From the NCBI GenBank assembly GCA_002377695.1, contig DFQH01000006.1, positions 1 through 64,000 of the forward strand: 64,000 nucleotides of DNA, given 5' to 3'. Under the pieces are notes generated by a model. That model ran no database searches, was not told where the DNA came from, and worked only from the letters and a program-made list of their open reading frames with translations. Made by a program: the position numbers and the translations under genes. The DNA is from Citromicrobium sp. UBA3494. Lineage in GTDB: Bacteria > Pseudomonadota > Alphaproteobacteria > Sphingomonadales > Sphingomonadaceae. Position 1 is the stretch's first letter, and each line of letters begins with the position of its first letter. Positions 55,572 through 64,000 of this stretch are shown here, one piece after another.

Positions 55572-56860
55572 TCGCCCAGGGCCCGCACCCCGGTGACGAC
55601 CTCCATGCCCGGCTTGAGATCGGCGGAGCGAACCACAGTGCGGCGGCCGTCGCTCTGCCCGGTAACGACCTCGATTGCCCGCAACGTGCCGTCTTCCTCG
55701 ATCACGTGCACCTGCTGGCGACTGCCCGCACCGATGCCGGACTGCTGTTCCTGTTCTTCCAGACCGATCTGCGGGTTGAAGACGCCGCCACCGCTCGCCT
55801 GCTGCTCGTCCGGCCGGAAGCGCAGCGCGGCGTTGGGCACCAGCAGCGCCTGGCCGGTGGACTGGGTGGCGATGGTGGCCGTGGCGGTCATCCCGGGCCG
55901 CAGCAGGCCTTCGGGATTGTCCACCGCGAGGCGCGCCTCGTAACTGACGACCGAGTTGGTGCCCGCGGCCGCGCCTTCCACGGTGTTGCCCGACGCAAGA
56001 TCGACGCGCTCCACCCGCGCCGGGAAGCGGCGCCCCGGATAGGCGTCGACGGTGAAGCTTGCGCGCTGGCCGGCCTCCACCTGGCCGACATCCGCCTCGT
56101 CGATCCCCACGCGCAGCTGCATCGCGGACAGATCCTCGGCGATCACGAACAGCGTCACCGTGTTGAAGCTGGCAACCACGGTCTGCCCCGGCTCGATCTG
56201 GCGGGCGAGCACCACGCCGGTGACGGGCGCGCGTATCACCGCGCGGCTGCGGGTGGTGAGGTTGGCCTGCAGGCTGGCCTGCGCGGCCTCGATGTTGGCC
56301 CGCGCGGAGGCGACCGCCGCCCGGTCGCGCGAGACGGCGGCCTGCGCCTGCTCCAGTTCCACCTGCGAAGGCACGCGCCCGTCGGACAGTCGCCGGACCT
56401 CCTCCAGGCGCTGCAGCTGCGCGGTGTCCACATCCAGCGTGGCCCGGGCCTGCGTCAGGCTGGCGCGGGCTGCGTTGAGGTTGGCGCGCGACTGCGCGAT
56501 CTGCTGATCGATGATCTCCGTGTTGATGACCGCGATGACCTGGCCGCGCGTGACCCGGTCGTTGACATCGACCAGCACGCGCTCGACCGGCCCGTTGACT
56601 TCGGAGCCGACCGTCACCTGGTTGGTCGGCCGCAGGTTGCCCGTCGCCGTGACCGTCAGATCGAGCGATTCCCGCTCGACTTCCTCGGTGATGTAGGTCG
56701 GGCCTTCGCTACCTCCGGAACAGGTCGATACCAGCAGCACCAGCGCGATCACGATCAGCGCGGGCAGCCAGTATTTCATCCACCGACGCCAGCGCGGGCG
56801 GGGCTTTTCGCCGAGAAATTCGTCGACCTTTTCGGGCGAGGCGGTGTCGGGATCGGTCAT
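55568..56860 (-). CDS. MacA-like periplasmic adaptor (efflux RND/HlyD type)
   Basis: This 430-aa membrane-fusion protein has a cytoplasmic N-terminus, one membrane helix (about 31-48), lipoyl-like halves (TVGSEVNGPVERVLVDVNDRV about 82-102; APVTGVVLARQIEPGQTV about 210-227), a coiled-coil hairpin (about 110-200) and beta-barrel domains to the end. It joins the inner-membrane ABC pump with the TolC-like channel. The start at 56860 overlaps the channel gene stop (ATGA); the much longer open frame upstream only shadows that gene. Confidence 0.93.
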   Translation of the reverse strand: MTDPDTASPEKVDEFLGEKPRPRWRRWMKYWLPALIVIALVLLVSTCSGGSEGPTYITEEVERESLDLTVTATGNLRPTNQVTVGSEVNGPVERVLVDVNDRVTRGQVIAVINTEIIDQQIAQSRANLNAARASLTQARATLDVDTAQLQRLEEVRRLSDGRVPSQVELEQAQAAVSRDRAAVASARANIEAAQASLQANLTTRSRAVIRAPVTGVVLARQIEPGQTVVASFNTVTLFVIAEDLSAMQLRVGIDEADVGQVEAGQRASFTVDAYPGRRFPARVERVDLASGNTVEGAAAGTNSVVSYEARLAVDNPEGLLRPGMTATATIATQSTGQALLVPNAALRFRPDEQQASGGGVFNPQIGLEEQEQQSGIGAGSRQQVHVIEEDGTLRAIEVVTGQSDGRRTVVRSADLKPGMEVVTGVRALGE

Positions 56861-58311
56861 GGCTGTTGCGGTCCTGTGGCGATATCCGCCTCGATGGTCT
56901 GGGGCGAGCGCCAGCCGCCGCCCAGCGCACGCGCAAGGCTGACGAAGGCGATCGCGCGGGATGCTTCTGCGGAAACTTCGGCGGTGCGCGCGCCAAGAAG
57001 GGAGCTCTCGACGGTGAGCAAACGCTGAAAGTCGATCAGCCCGGCCTCGTACTGGCTGCGGGCGAGGATGGCGGCGTTGCGCGCGCCATCGCTCGCCTCC
57101 ACGAAGGCGGCAACGCGCTGATCGCTGGCGTCCAGATCGACGGCTGCGGTCTCGACATCTTCCAGCGCGACGAGGATGCTCTGCCGCCACGCGGCGAGCG
57201 ATCCGTCCGCGATGGCCTCCGCCGCGGCGATCTGCGCACGGGTGCGCCCGCCGTCGAACAGCAGCTGGGTCAGCCCAGCGAACACATTGCCGGTAATGAC
57301 ATCGAGCAGATTGTCGATCCCCAGCGCGGTGCTGCCGACCGATCCGGTCAGCCGCAGCGCCGGGTAAAGCTGCGCCCGCGCGATTCCCGTGCGTGCCAGA
57401 TCGCCTGCCAGCTGGGCTTCGGCCGCGCTCACGTCCGGCCGGCGGCGCAGCATGTCGGCAGGCGCTGACAGGCCGACCGTCAGCGGGGGCACGGGCACCT
57501 CGCGCGGCTCGGCAACCAGCTGTTCGTAGACCGCACCCGGCGGCTCTCCGATCAGCGTCGAAATGGCGTTGGCTGTCGCAACGAGATCGCTTTCGAGCTG
57601 GGGGATGGTCGCCAGCGTCTGCGCGCGCTGGGTGCGCGCCTGCTCCACGTCGAGGCTGGAGACCAGCCCCGCCTGGTTGCGCCAGCGCGCGATCTGCAGA
57701 TTGTCGTCCTGATTCGCGAGCGTGTCGCGCGAAATCTCCAGCTGCCGGGCGAGCGAGCGGGCGGTGATCGTCTGCGTCGCAACCGAGGCGACGATCACGC
57801 GTTCCAGATCGGCAAGCGAATATCCGGCGGCGCGCAGGTCCGCCTGCGATGCATCGACCGAGTTCGAAATGCGACCGAAGAGGTCCGCCTCCCACGCAAT
57901 ATCGGCCCCGAGCACCAGTTGCAGATCGTCCTGCGCCAGGTCGCCCACATCGCGGCCGACGCCCGCGTTGGCGCTGACCGAGGGGAGACGGCCCGAACGC
58001 GACTCGCGCAGGCGGGCACGAGCCGCACGCAGACGGGTGACGGCCTGCGCGAGGTCCAGATTGTCGGACCGGGCGCGCGCCACGAAGTCATCGATCAGCG
58101 GATCGTCCAGCAATTGCCAGTAGGACTGCAGCTCGATCTCCGGCCCCGTGGCGTCGGCTATCGCCCAGCTTCCGGGAACGGGCTGTACTTCCTCGATCGG
58201 GGGCGGCGCTTCGGACAGGGTGGCGCATCCGCCAAGGGCAAGGAGAATCGCCACGGCCACGAGTGGAGCCGCACGGCGCCCCCCGATCCTCGTCGCGCTC
58301 ATGTAATCCAT
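56857..58311 (-). CDS. Outer-membrane efflux lipoprotein (NodT/OprM type)
   Basis: This 484-aa channel protein has a lipoprotein signal with lipobox ALGGC (Cys about 29 from the chosen start), then two TolC/OEP repeats (about 60-255 and 265-460) with long helices. YWQLLDDPLIDDFV at the front and LRRRPDVSAAEAQLAGDLARTG in the second repeat are NodT-family blocks. It forms the outer-membrane exit for the MacAB-like pump behind it. Start MDYMSAT at 58311 or the Met three codons later are both possible. It is the first gene of the unit. Confidence 0.92.
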   Translation of the reverse strand: MDYMSATRIGGRRAAPLVAVAILLALGGCATLSEAPPPIEEVQPVPGSWAIADATGPEIELQSYWQLLDDPLIDDFVARARSDNLDLAQAVTRLRAARARLRESRSGRLPSVSANAGVGRDVGDLAQDDLQLVLGADIAWEADLFGRISNSVDASQADLRAAGYSLADLERVIVASVATQTITARSLARQLEISRDTLANQDDNLQIARWRNQAGLVSSLDVEQARTQRAQTLATIPQLESDLVATANAISTLIGEPPGAVYEQLVAEPREVPVPPLTVGLSAPADMLRRRPDVSAAEAQLAGDLARTGIARAQLYPALRLTGSVGSTALGIDNLLDVITGNVFAGLTQLLFDGGRTRAQIAAAEAIADGSLAAWRQSILVALEDVETAAVDLDASDQRVAAFVEASDGARNAAILARSQYEAGLIDFQRLLTVESSLLGARTAEVSAEASRAIAFVSLARALGGGWRSPQTIEADIATGPQQP

Positions 58312-58570
58312 TCCCACTGCCCCCCCTAAGGATCGGGACAATGGCAGGCTCTGACAGGCAATCAAGCCGGGCATTTACGGTTTGTCGAAAATCGGACCTG
58401 CTTGGTCGAGCGATACCGCCCCCGAAATGCCCCTTATCCGACAGGACATGGTTCGCGGCCCCTCCCGTACCGGCGCGGATGCCGCGAGGCCTTGAAAGCC
58501 GGGTATTTCTATCCGGGCAAACGCCCGCACCGTTTCACCTGCCTGCCGATCTGTGGCACCGGTCCCGGCG

Positions 58571-60292
58571 ATGATCGGAACATTCCTTCTCTATCTGCGG
58601 TCCTTCTTCGCGATCGACCGCAAGGGCGTTCTCGTCGCTACGGCGCTGACCCTTGCGGGCGCGCTGGTCGAAGGTCTGCTTGCGCTCTCGCTGGTGCCGG
58701 TGCTGGAGATCTTCCTCGGTATCTCGGGCAGCGGTACGGGCGATCGTGTGGCTGGCTTGCTGCGCCGCTCAGGCTTTGGGGACGAAAGCGCGCTGATCTT
58801 TCTGGCCGGCGCGGTCTTCGCCGTACTCGTCCTCGCCCGAAGCGCGATCGCGTGGTTCCGCACGATGCAGCTGGCGCGGGTATCGCAGGGCTTCGTGAGG
58901 CACTGGCGAATTCGCCTGTTCGCCGCGCTCGACCGGGCCGACTGGCAGAACGCGCTCGATCACAAGCAGTACGAGATACAGCATGTGCTCACAGAGGATG
59001 TGGGCCGCATCGCCTATGGCGCCGAAAGCACGATCCGCAGTTCGACCGGAGTGGTATTGATCCTTGCCCAGATCTGCGTGGCGTTCGCTATCGCTCCCGC
59101 TCTGGCGGCGGTGTTTCTGGCGACAGCGATCGCCGCTCTGCTGGCCTTCCGGAAGGTGCTGCTGACCACGTCCAGGAAGCGCGGTGCGACGCAGGTCGAG
59201 AATGCACGGCGCCAATACAGCGATCTCAACGATTACCTTGCCGGGCTGAAGACGACGAAAATCCATCCCCACCGGGATTTCGGGCGTCGGATGAAGCAGA
59301 TCGCCGAGGCGATATCGGACAATATGCTCGCTTTCGCCAAGAACCAGGCGAACGTGCAGCTGGCGTTACAGCTGGGATCGGCAGCCCTTCTCTTCGTGCT
59401 TCTGGCGCTGGGGCTGCTGGTGTTCGGCACCGCCCCTGCAATCCTGATCGTTTTCCTCGCCATCATCCTGCGCATTACCCCGCCCGCCTTCGCCCTTGTC
59501 GGCAGCGTGCAGGCCATGGCGAACACCCTGCCCGCGTTCGAGAATGTGATCGCGGTCGATGCCTCGCTGAGCGCTTCGATCCGCGATCACCCTGCCCCAC
59601 GGGGTGAACCGACGCGGTCCTCTCCGCCGGAGGGGGCTATCGGTGTGGAATTGCGCTCCGTCTCGTTTGCCTATCGTTCGTCGGGCGCCCCGGTGCTCCA
59701 AGACCTTTCTTTGAAGATCGAACCCGGCACGATGGTGGCGCTGCTCGGCCCGACGGGGGTGGGAAAGACCACCGTGCTCGATCTGGTCACCGGGATCGTG
59801 CGACCCGATGCCGGCACGGTGCGGGCATGGCGCGCCGGGGGGGAAGAACTGGACCGCGATGGGCTGCGCGCCGCGCTTTCCTACGCCACGCAGGACCCGG
59901 TGCTGTTCGATACCAGCATCCGTGAAAACCTGCTCTGGAGCGGCAGCGAGGCGAGCGACGAGGAAATCCTGAACGCCCTCGATATCACTGCGGCGAGGGA
60001 CTTCGTCGAAGGCCTCCCGCAAGGTCTGGATACGCGCGTCGGCGAGATGGGGATGCAGCTATCGGGCGGTGAACGCCAGCGGCTTTTCCTTGCCGCGATG
60101 ATCCTGCGCCGACCCGGCCTGCTGATCCTCGACGAAGCGACCAGCGCGGTCGATTACCGCACCGAGGCGCGCATCCTCGCCAATCTGAAAAGCCTGACCC
60201 GGGCGATGACCATCGTCGCCGTCACCCATCGCCCCCCCGATCCGGCGATCTTCGACCGGACGATCGATCTGGCCGCGCACCGGGCGCGCTGA
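58571..60292 (+). CDS. ABC exporter, fused membrane and ATPase domains
   Basis: This 573-aa half-exporter carries its own six-helix membrane domain (about 10-320) and a C-terminal ATPase with Walker A LGPTGVGKTTV (about 385-395), signature LSGGERQRLF and Walker B LLILDEATS. It should work as a dimer. The substrate is not evident; the NDYLAGLKTTKIHPHRDF linker recalls exporters of peptides or lipids. The ATG at 58571 is chosen over a GTG six codons upstream. It is divergent from the efflux operon and has no partner gene beside it. Confidence 0.88.
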   Translation: MIGTFLLYLRSFFAIDRKGVLVATALTLAGALVEGLLALSLVPVLEIFLGISGSGTGDRVAGLLRRSGFGDESALIFLAGAVFAVLVLARSAIAWFRTMQLARVSQGFVRHWRIRLFAALDRADWQNALDHKQYEIQHVLTEDVGRIAYGAESTIRSSTGVVLILAQICVAFAIAPALAAVFLATAIAALLAFRKVLLTTSRKRGATQVENARRQYSDLNDYLAGLKTTKIHPHRDFGRRMKQIAEAISDNMLAFAKNQANVQLALQLGSAALLFVLLALGLLVFGTAPAILIVFLAIILRITPPAFALVGSVQAMANTLPAFENVIAVDASLSASIRDHPAPRGEPTRSSPPEGAIGVELRSVSFAYRSSGAPVLQDLSLKIEPGTMVALLGPTGVGKTTVLDLVTGIVRPDAGTVRAWRAGGEELDRDGLRAALSYATQDPVLFDTSIRENLLWSGSEASDEEILNALDITAARDFVEGLPQGLDTRVGEMGMQLSGGERQRLFLAAMILRRPGLLILDEATSAVDYRTEARILANLKSLTRAMTIVAVTHRPPDPAIFDRTIDLAAHRAR

Positions 60293-60677
60293 ACCCCGCA
60301 CGCGAGCCTTGCCGCGCTCCCAATCCGGCAGGGGCGGCCTGCAGGGATAGCCATTGCAGCAGGTGTTCTTCGAAGCGCGTGCTGCCGGTGCCTGCCTTCA
60401 CCAGCCCGGAGCCGTGGCCGCCGTCCCAGAGTGCTGGTGGGCAAGGATGCGCGGCTGGCGGAGAAATCCAGCGCCTGCCGCCGACACACTACTGGAGCAT
60501 TATCGGCCGCAGCTGAGCACCCGCCCCGGCCTTCCCGATCCATCGCACCGCCCCCGCCTTGCGCATGACGCGGCATGAAACCTCGCGCGTGCGCCAGACG
60601 ATCCCTTGTTCCTTTTCGAAAACTAGGTATGCTCTCCTGCGAACGCACCGAAGTGCGTCGCATGGGAGAGATTCGAG
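60293..60677. other. Intergenic stretch with a possible gene remnant
   Basis: About 385 bases between the exporter and the acyl-CoA dehydrogenase. A minus-strand frame (about 60327-60440) resembles the end of an alpha/beta hydrolase. I see nothing else apart from the GGGAGAG ribosome site of the next gene. Confidence 0.4.
60327..60440 (-). pseudogene. Possible C-terminal fragment of an alpha/beta hydrolase
   Basis: The minus strand reads LWDGGHGSGLVKAGTG and a little later FEEHLLQWLSLQ. This is the end pattern of BD-FAE/axe-type esterases (GGHGFGL...W...L..WL), whose His is catalytic. There is no upstream catalytic domain, and the frame runs on into the exporter gene antisense without a proper stop, so if real it is a decayed fragment. 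Confidence 0.3.
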
Positions 60678-61985
60678 ATGGCTTGGGATTTCGAGACCGA
60701 GCCCGGCTTTCAGGAAAAGCTGGACTGGATGGAAAGCTTCGTGCGCGAAAAGGTCGAACCGCTCGGCCTGCTCGGCATCCATCCCTACGATGTCAAAAAT
60801 CCGCGCAGAAACGAGCTTGTTCGTCCGCTGCAGGACGAGGTGAAGCGCCAGGGCCTGTGGGCCTGCCACCTCGGGCCGGAACTGGGCGGACAGGGCTACG
60901 GCCAGGTCAAGCTGGGCCTGATGAACGAGATTCTCGGAGGGGCGAGCTTCGCTCCGATCGTGTTCGGCTGCCAGGCGCCCGACACCGGCAACGCGGAGAT
61001 CATCGCCCATTGCGGCACGCCCGAACAGAAAACGCGGTATCTGGAGCCGCTGCTTGAAAACAAGATCGTTTCGGCCTTTTCGATGACCGAACCGCAGGGC
61101 GGATCGGACCCGACCAGTTTCGTCACCCGAGCCGAGCCCGACGGCGATGGCGAGAATGGCGGCTGGAAGATCAATGGCGAGAAGTGGTTCTCCACCAACG
61201 GCAAGTGGGCCGACTTCCTGATCGTGATGGCCGTCACCGATCCCGATGCACCGCGCCACCAGCGGATGAGTATGTTCATCGTGCCGGTCGACACGCCGGG
61301 CGTGGAGATCGTGCGCAATGTCGGCGTCTACGGGCAGGAAAGCGGATCGGAGAGCTACATCCGCTACACCGATGTGCAGGTGCCGGCCGATCACCTGCTG
61401 GGCGAACGCGGCGGAGCCTTCGCGATCTCGCAGACCCGGCTGGGCGGCGGGCGCGTCCATCATGCGATGCGCACCGTGGGCAGCTGCAAGCGCCTGCTCG
61501 ACGCGATGAGCCGCCGCGCGGTCAGCCGCAAGACGCGCACCGGCACGATTGCCGATTACCAGAGCGTGCAGATGCAGATCGCGGACAGCTATATCGAGCT
61601 GGAGCAGTTCAAGCTGTTCGTGCTGAAGACCGCGTGGATGATCGACAAGCACCAGGATTACCGCATGGTGCGCAAGGACATTGCGGCGATCAAGGCGCTG
61701 ATGCCCAAGGTCTATCACGACATCGCGCAGCGCTGCATCCACATCCACGGATCGCTCGGCGTGTCGAACGAGATGCCCTTCGTGGGCAACCTGATCGGGT
61801 CGATGGTGATGGGCATCGCCGACGGCCCGACCGAGGTCCACAAGGTGACCGTCGCGAAGCAGCATCTACGTGCCTACCGCGATATCGAAGACCCGATCTT
61901 CCCCGACTACTCGCTGATCGAGCGGCGCGCGCGGGCCGAGCAGATGTACGATCCGATCGAGGAAATTACCGAGGCGGCTGAGTAG
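60678..61985 (+). CDS. Acyl-CoA dehydrogenase
   Basis: This 435-aa FAD enzyme has the FAD/substrate block FSMTEPQGGSDPTSFVTRAE (about 134-153), INGEKWFSTNG (about 166-176) and a C-terminal domain with RCIHIHGSLGVSNEMPF (about 352-368). It is of the longer type (about 430 residues) used for bulky or unusual acyl-CoAs. The substrate is not shown by the sequence. GGGAGAG precedes the ATG. The next gene, a MFS transporter, begins four bases after its stop, so they are co-transcribed. Confidence 0.9.
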   Translation: MAWDFETEPGFQEKLDWMESFVREKVEPLGLLGIHPYDVKNPRRNELVRPLQDEVKRQGLWACHLGPELGGQGYGQVKLGLMNEILGGASFAPIVFGCQAPDTGNAEIIAHCGTPEQKTRYLEPLLENKIVSAFSMTEPQGGSDPTSFVTRAEPDGDGENGGWKINGEKWFSTNGKWADFLIVMAVTDPDAPRHQRMSMFIVPVDTPGVEIVRNVGVYGQESGSESYIRYTDVQVPADHLLGERGGAFAISQTRLGGGRVHHAMRTVGSCKRLLDAMSRRAVSRKTRTGTIADYQSVQMQIADSYIELEQFKLFVLKTAWMIDKHQDYRMVRKDIAAIKALMPKVYHDIAQRCIHIHGSLGVSNEMPFVGNLIGSMVMGIADGPTEVHKVTVAKQHLRAYRDIEDPIFPDYSLIERRARAEQMYDPIEEITEAAE

Positions 61986-61989
61986 CGCG

Positions 61990-63507
61990 ATGGCCACTAC
62001 CGCCCCCTCGCCAGATTTGGCCCCCGCCCCCGCCTCCGCCCCGCCGATCACGCGGATTCACCGGCTCAGCTTCGGCTTCGGCGCGGTCGCCAACGGGGTG
62101 AAGAACGCAGCGTTCTCCACCTACCTGCTGCTGTTCTACAACCAGGTGCTCGGCGTGCCCGCCGCGATCGTATCGGGCGCGATCGCGCTGACGCTGCTGG
62201 TCGATGCCTTCGCCGACCCCTTCATCGGTCGCTGGTCCGACATGACCCGATCGCGCATCGGGCGGCGTCATCCCTTTATCTTCGGCTCCGCGCTGCCGAC
62301 CGCGGCGTTCTTCGTGCTGGCATGGTTTCCGCCAGCCGGGCTCAGCGACATGCAGATGGGGTTCTGGATCTTCGCGCTCGCCTCGCTCACCCGCATGTCG
62401 ATCAGCGCGTTCGAGATCCCGACCAGCGCGATGGCGGCGGAGCTGACCGACAACTATTCCGAACGCACCGGACTGTTCGGCCTGCGCTATTTCTTCGGCT
62501 ATCTCGGCACTTTCGGGTTTGCCGCCTTCTCGCTCGCGGTGTTCTTCGTCGCCACGCCCGAGATTTCGCGCGGGCAGCTCAACCCCGAAGGCTACGTCAA
62601 GTTCGCCTGGCTCGGCGGGGCGCTGATCCTGATCGCCATTCTGGTGTGCGGCTTCGGCACCCTGAGCCGCGTACCCAACCTGCGCCAGCGCGACGAACCG
62701 GGCGAAGGCGCCACCCCCGCATCGCATTTCAAGGAGATGTCGCAGGCGTTCCGCAATCGCGGCTTTCTGGCGATTTTCGGCTTTGGCGTGTTCAAATATA
62801 CCGCGATCGGCCTGTACGCGGCGACCACGGTCTATTTCAGCACCTATGTCTTCAAGCTGGAGGCGGACCAGCTGGCGCTGCTGACCTTCGACAGCCTGAT
62901 TGCCGCCGTCCTCGCCGCCCCGCTCGCGCCGCGCTTCTCGCGCTGGCTGGGCAAGCGCAACACGTCGATGTTCATGGCCATCATCGGCATCACGCTGGGC
63001 ATCTCGCCGCTGTTCCTCACCCTGATCGGCGCGTTCTTCGAACCCGGCGATCCGCTGCTGCTGCCGACCCTGTTCGTGATCGGCGCGGTCTATGGCGCGA
63101 TGATCGCGATCTCGCTGATCAACACATCCTCGATGCTGGCAGACGTGGTGGAAGACCACGCGGTGCGCACCGGCCAGCACACGGCGGGCGTGTTCTTCGC
63201 GGCATCCAGCTTCATGCAGCAATGTTCGGCCGGGCTCGGGATCATGATGGCGGGCATCGTGCTCGAACTGTCGGATTTCCCGACCAAGGCCGATGTCTCG
63301 CAGATCACGCCCGCGATGGAGCACAGCCTGATCATCCACTACATACCGTTCTCGCTCGGCCTGTGGATCATCGGCGCGCTGTTCCTCCTCTTCTACCCCA
63401 TCACCGAAGAAACGCACCGCGAGAACGTGGAACGTCTGAAGGCGCGCGAGGCACAGGCGCGCGAACAGACGATCCGCGACGGCGCCTTCGGCTCCCCGGC
63501 AAGATAG
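61990..63507 (+). CDS. MFS_2 (GPH-type) transporter
   Basis: This 505-aa inner-membrane transporter has 12 hydrophobic segments. The family marks are FADPFIGRWSDMTRSRIGRRHPFI (about 76-99, the loop 2-3 motif of glycoside-pentoside-hexuronide carriers) and the FEIPTSAMAAELTDNYSERT block (about 141-160). Such proteins move sugars, or in sphingomonads other solutes, with a cation. A homologue follows 10 bases later. The Pro/Ala-rich first 20 residues are cytoplasmic. The link to the co-transcribed acyl-CoA dehydrogenase is unclear. Confidence 0.9.
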   Translation: MATTAPSPDLAPAPASAPPITRIHRLSFGFGAVANGVKNAAFSTYLLLFYNQVLGVPAAIVSGAIALTLLVDAFADPFIGRWSDMTRSRIGRRHPFIFGSALPTAAFFVLAWFPPAGLSDMQMGFWIFALASLTRMSISAFEIPTSAMAAELTDNYSERTGLFGLRYFFGYLGTFGFAAFSLAVFFVATPEISRGQLNPEGYVKFAWLGGALILIAILVCGFGTLSRVPNLRQRDEPGEGATPASHFKEMSQAFRNRGFLAIFGFGVFKYTAIGLYAATTVYFSTYVFKLEADQLALLTFDSLIAAVLAAPLAPRFSRWLGKRNTSMFMAIIGITLGISPLFLTLIGAFFEPGDPLLLPTLFVIGAVYGAMIAISLINTSSMLADVVEDHAVRTGQHTAGVFFAASSFMQQCSAGLGIMMAGIVLELSDFPTKADVSQITPAMEHSLIIHYIPFSLGLWIIGALFLLFYPITEETHRENVERLKAREAQAREQTIRDGAFGSPAR

Positions 63508-63517
63508 GTTCCCAGCT

Positions 63518-64000
63518 ATGGTCACGGACCCAAGCGCGCCGAAACTCGGCCTGCTCACCAAGTTCCTCTACGGCACCGGCTCGATCGGTTACGGCGTCAA
63601 GGACGTCGCCTTCCGGTCCTTCCTGCTGCTCTACTACAACCAGGTCGTCGGCGTTCGCGCGGAACTGGTTTCCTTCGCGATCCTGGTGGCGCTGGTCGTG
63701 GATGCCATATCGGACCCGCTGGTGGGCCAGTGGTCGGACACGATCCGCACCCGCTGGGGCAGGCGCCACCCCCTGATGATCGCTTCCGCCATCCCGGCGG
63801 CCGGCAGTCTGCTGTTCCTGTTCTTCCCGCCCGGGGGCATGAGCGACACGCAGACTTTCTGGTACATCCTGGTGGTCGGCTGCTGCGTGCGCACCTTCAT
63901 CACCTTCTACGAGATTCCCAGTTCCGCCCTCGCGCCCGAGATGACGAGCGACTATGATGAGCGGACTTCCATCGCCAGCTACCGCTATTTCTTCGCCTAT
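63518..64000 (+). CDS. MFS_2 (GPH-type) transporter, cut by window end
   Basis: The first 161 codons of a paralogue of the preceding gene. It has the same layout: GYGVKDVAFRSFLLLYYNQV at the first helix, DAISDPLVGQWSDTIRTRWGRRHP in loop 2-3, and FYEIPSSALAPEMTSDYDERT. The start ATG at 63518 lies 10 bases after the preceding stop. The two differ enough that this is an old duplication. The rest lies outside the window. Confidence 0.88.
   Translation, partial: MVTDPSAPKLGLLTKFLYGTGSIGYGVKDVAFRSFLLLYYNQVVGVRAELVSFAILVALVVDAISDPLVGQWSDTIRTRWGRRHPLMIASAIPAAGSLLFLFFPPGGMSDTQTFWYILVVGCCVRTFITFYEIPSSALAPEMTSDYDERTSIASYRYFFAY

Overview
The window is a chromosomal segment of a GC-rich alphaproteobacterium, most likely a sphingomonad of the Erythrobacter/Qipengyuania/Altererythrobacter type. 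That placement is inference. It rests on the protein style (many TonB-dependent and outer-membrane proteins), the gcvT-H-PA-PB and split metH arrangements, the valine-catabolism cluster, and the 85-bp 'tcattgcgag' palindromic repeats. No rRNA lies in the window. The only RNA gene seen is a tRNA-Gly(CCC), and the only riboswitch is a tandem glycine riboswitch.

Bases 1-8145 look like the end of a genomic island integrated at the 3' end of tRNA-Gly. They hold the end of hsdM, a half-length hsdS, hsdR, two unassigned genes translationally coupled to the restriction operon (a 331-aa soluble protein and a 224-aa four-helix membrane protein), about 0.8 kb of weakly coding sequence, and a P4-type tyrosine integrase preceded by GTGGCCCCCA repeats. 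Base composition is visibly lower in GC than the rest of the window up to about 6.7 kb. The unassigned pair is the best candidate for an undescribed system.

Bases 8.2-12.6 kb hold a copper module: a DUF305 membrane protein, a CsoR-type repressor, a Tat-exported CopA-type multicopper oxidase and CopB. CsoR-like palindromes stand in front of both outward transcription units. Bases 12.6-19.2 kb form one minus-strand unit (TonB receptor, YfcC-type transporter, secreted cyanophycinase, isoaspartyl peptidase), which I read as a cyanophycin or beta-aspartyl-peptide scavenging locus. A DUF819-type transporter is divergent from it.

Bases 21-30.4 kb carry valine degradation (mmsA, isobutyryl-CoA dehydrogenase, 3-hydroxyisobutyryl-CoA hydrolase, enoyl-CoA hydratase, mmsB). 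Inserted among them are three related lipoproteins, a polysaccharide deacetylase and a small membrane protein. Bases 30.5-36.1 kb are the glycine cleavage operon under a tandem glycine riboswitch, ending in an Nmad3-like gene. A 2-oxoglutarate dioxygenase and a small RSL-like fucose lectin follow.

Bases 37.7-43.4 kb are a methionine-cycle operon (ArsR-methyltransferase regulator, metF, split metH). Then come a flavin reductase, glutathione-dependent formaldehyde detoxification (frmA, glyoxalase-like, fghA), an NfrB-like membrane protein with a degraded glycosyltransferase site, and a trypsin-like autotransporter with a clear terminator. From 53.1 kb there are a small lipoprotein, a complete MacAB-TolC-type efflux operon, a divergent ABC exporter, an acyl-CoA dehydrogenase and two tandem MFS_2 sugar-type transporters, the last cut by the window end.
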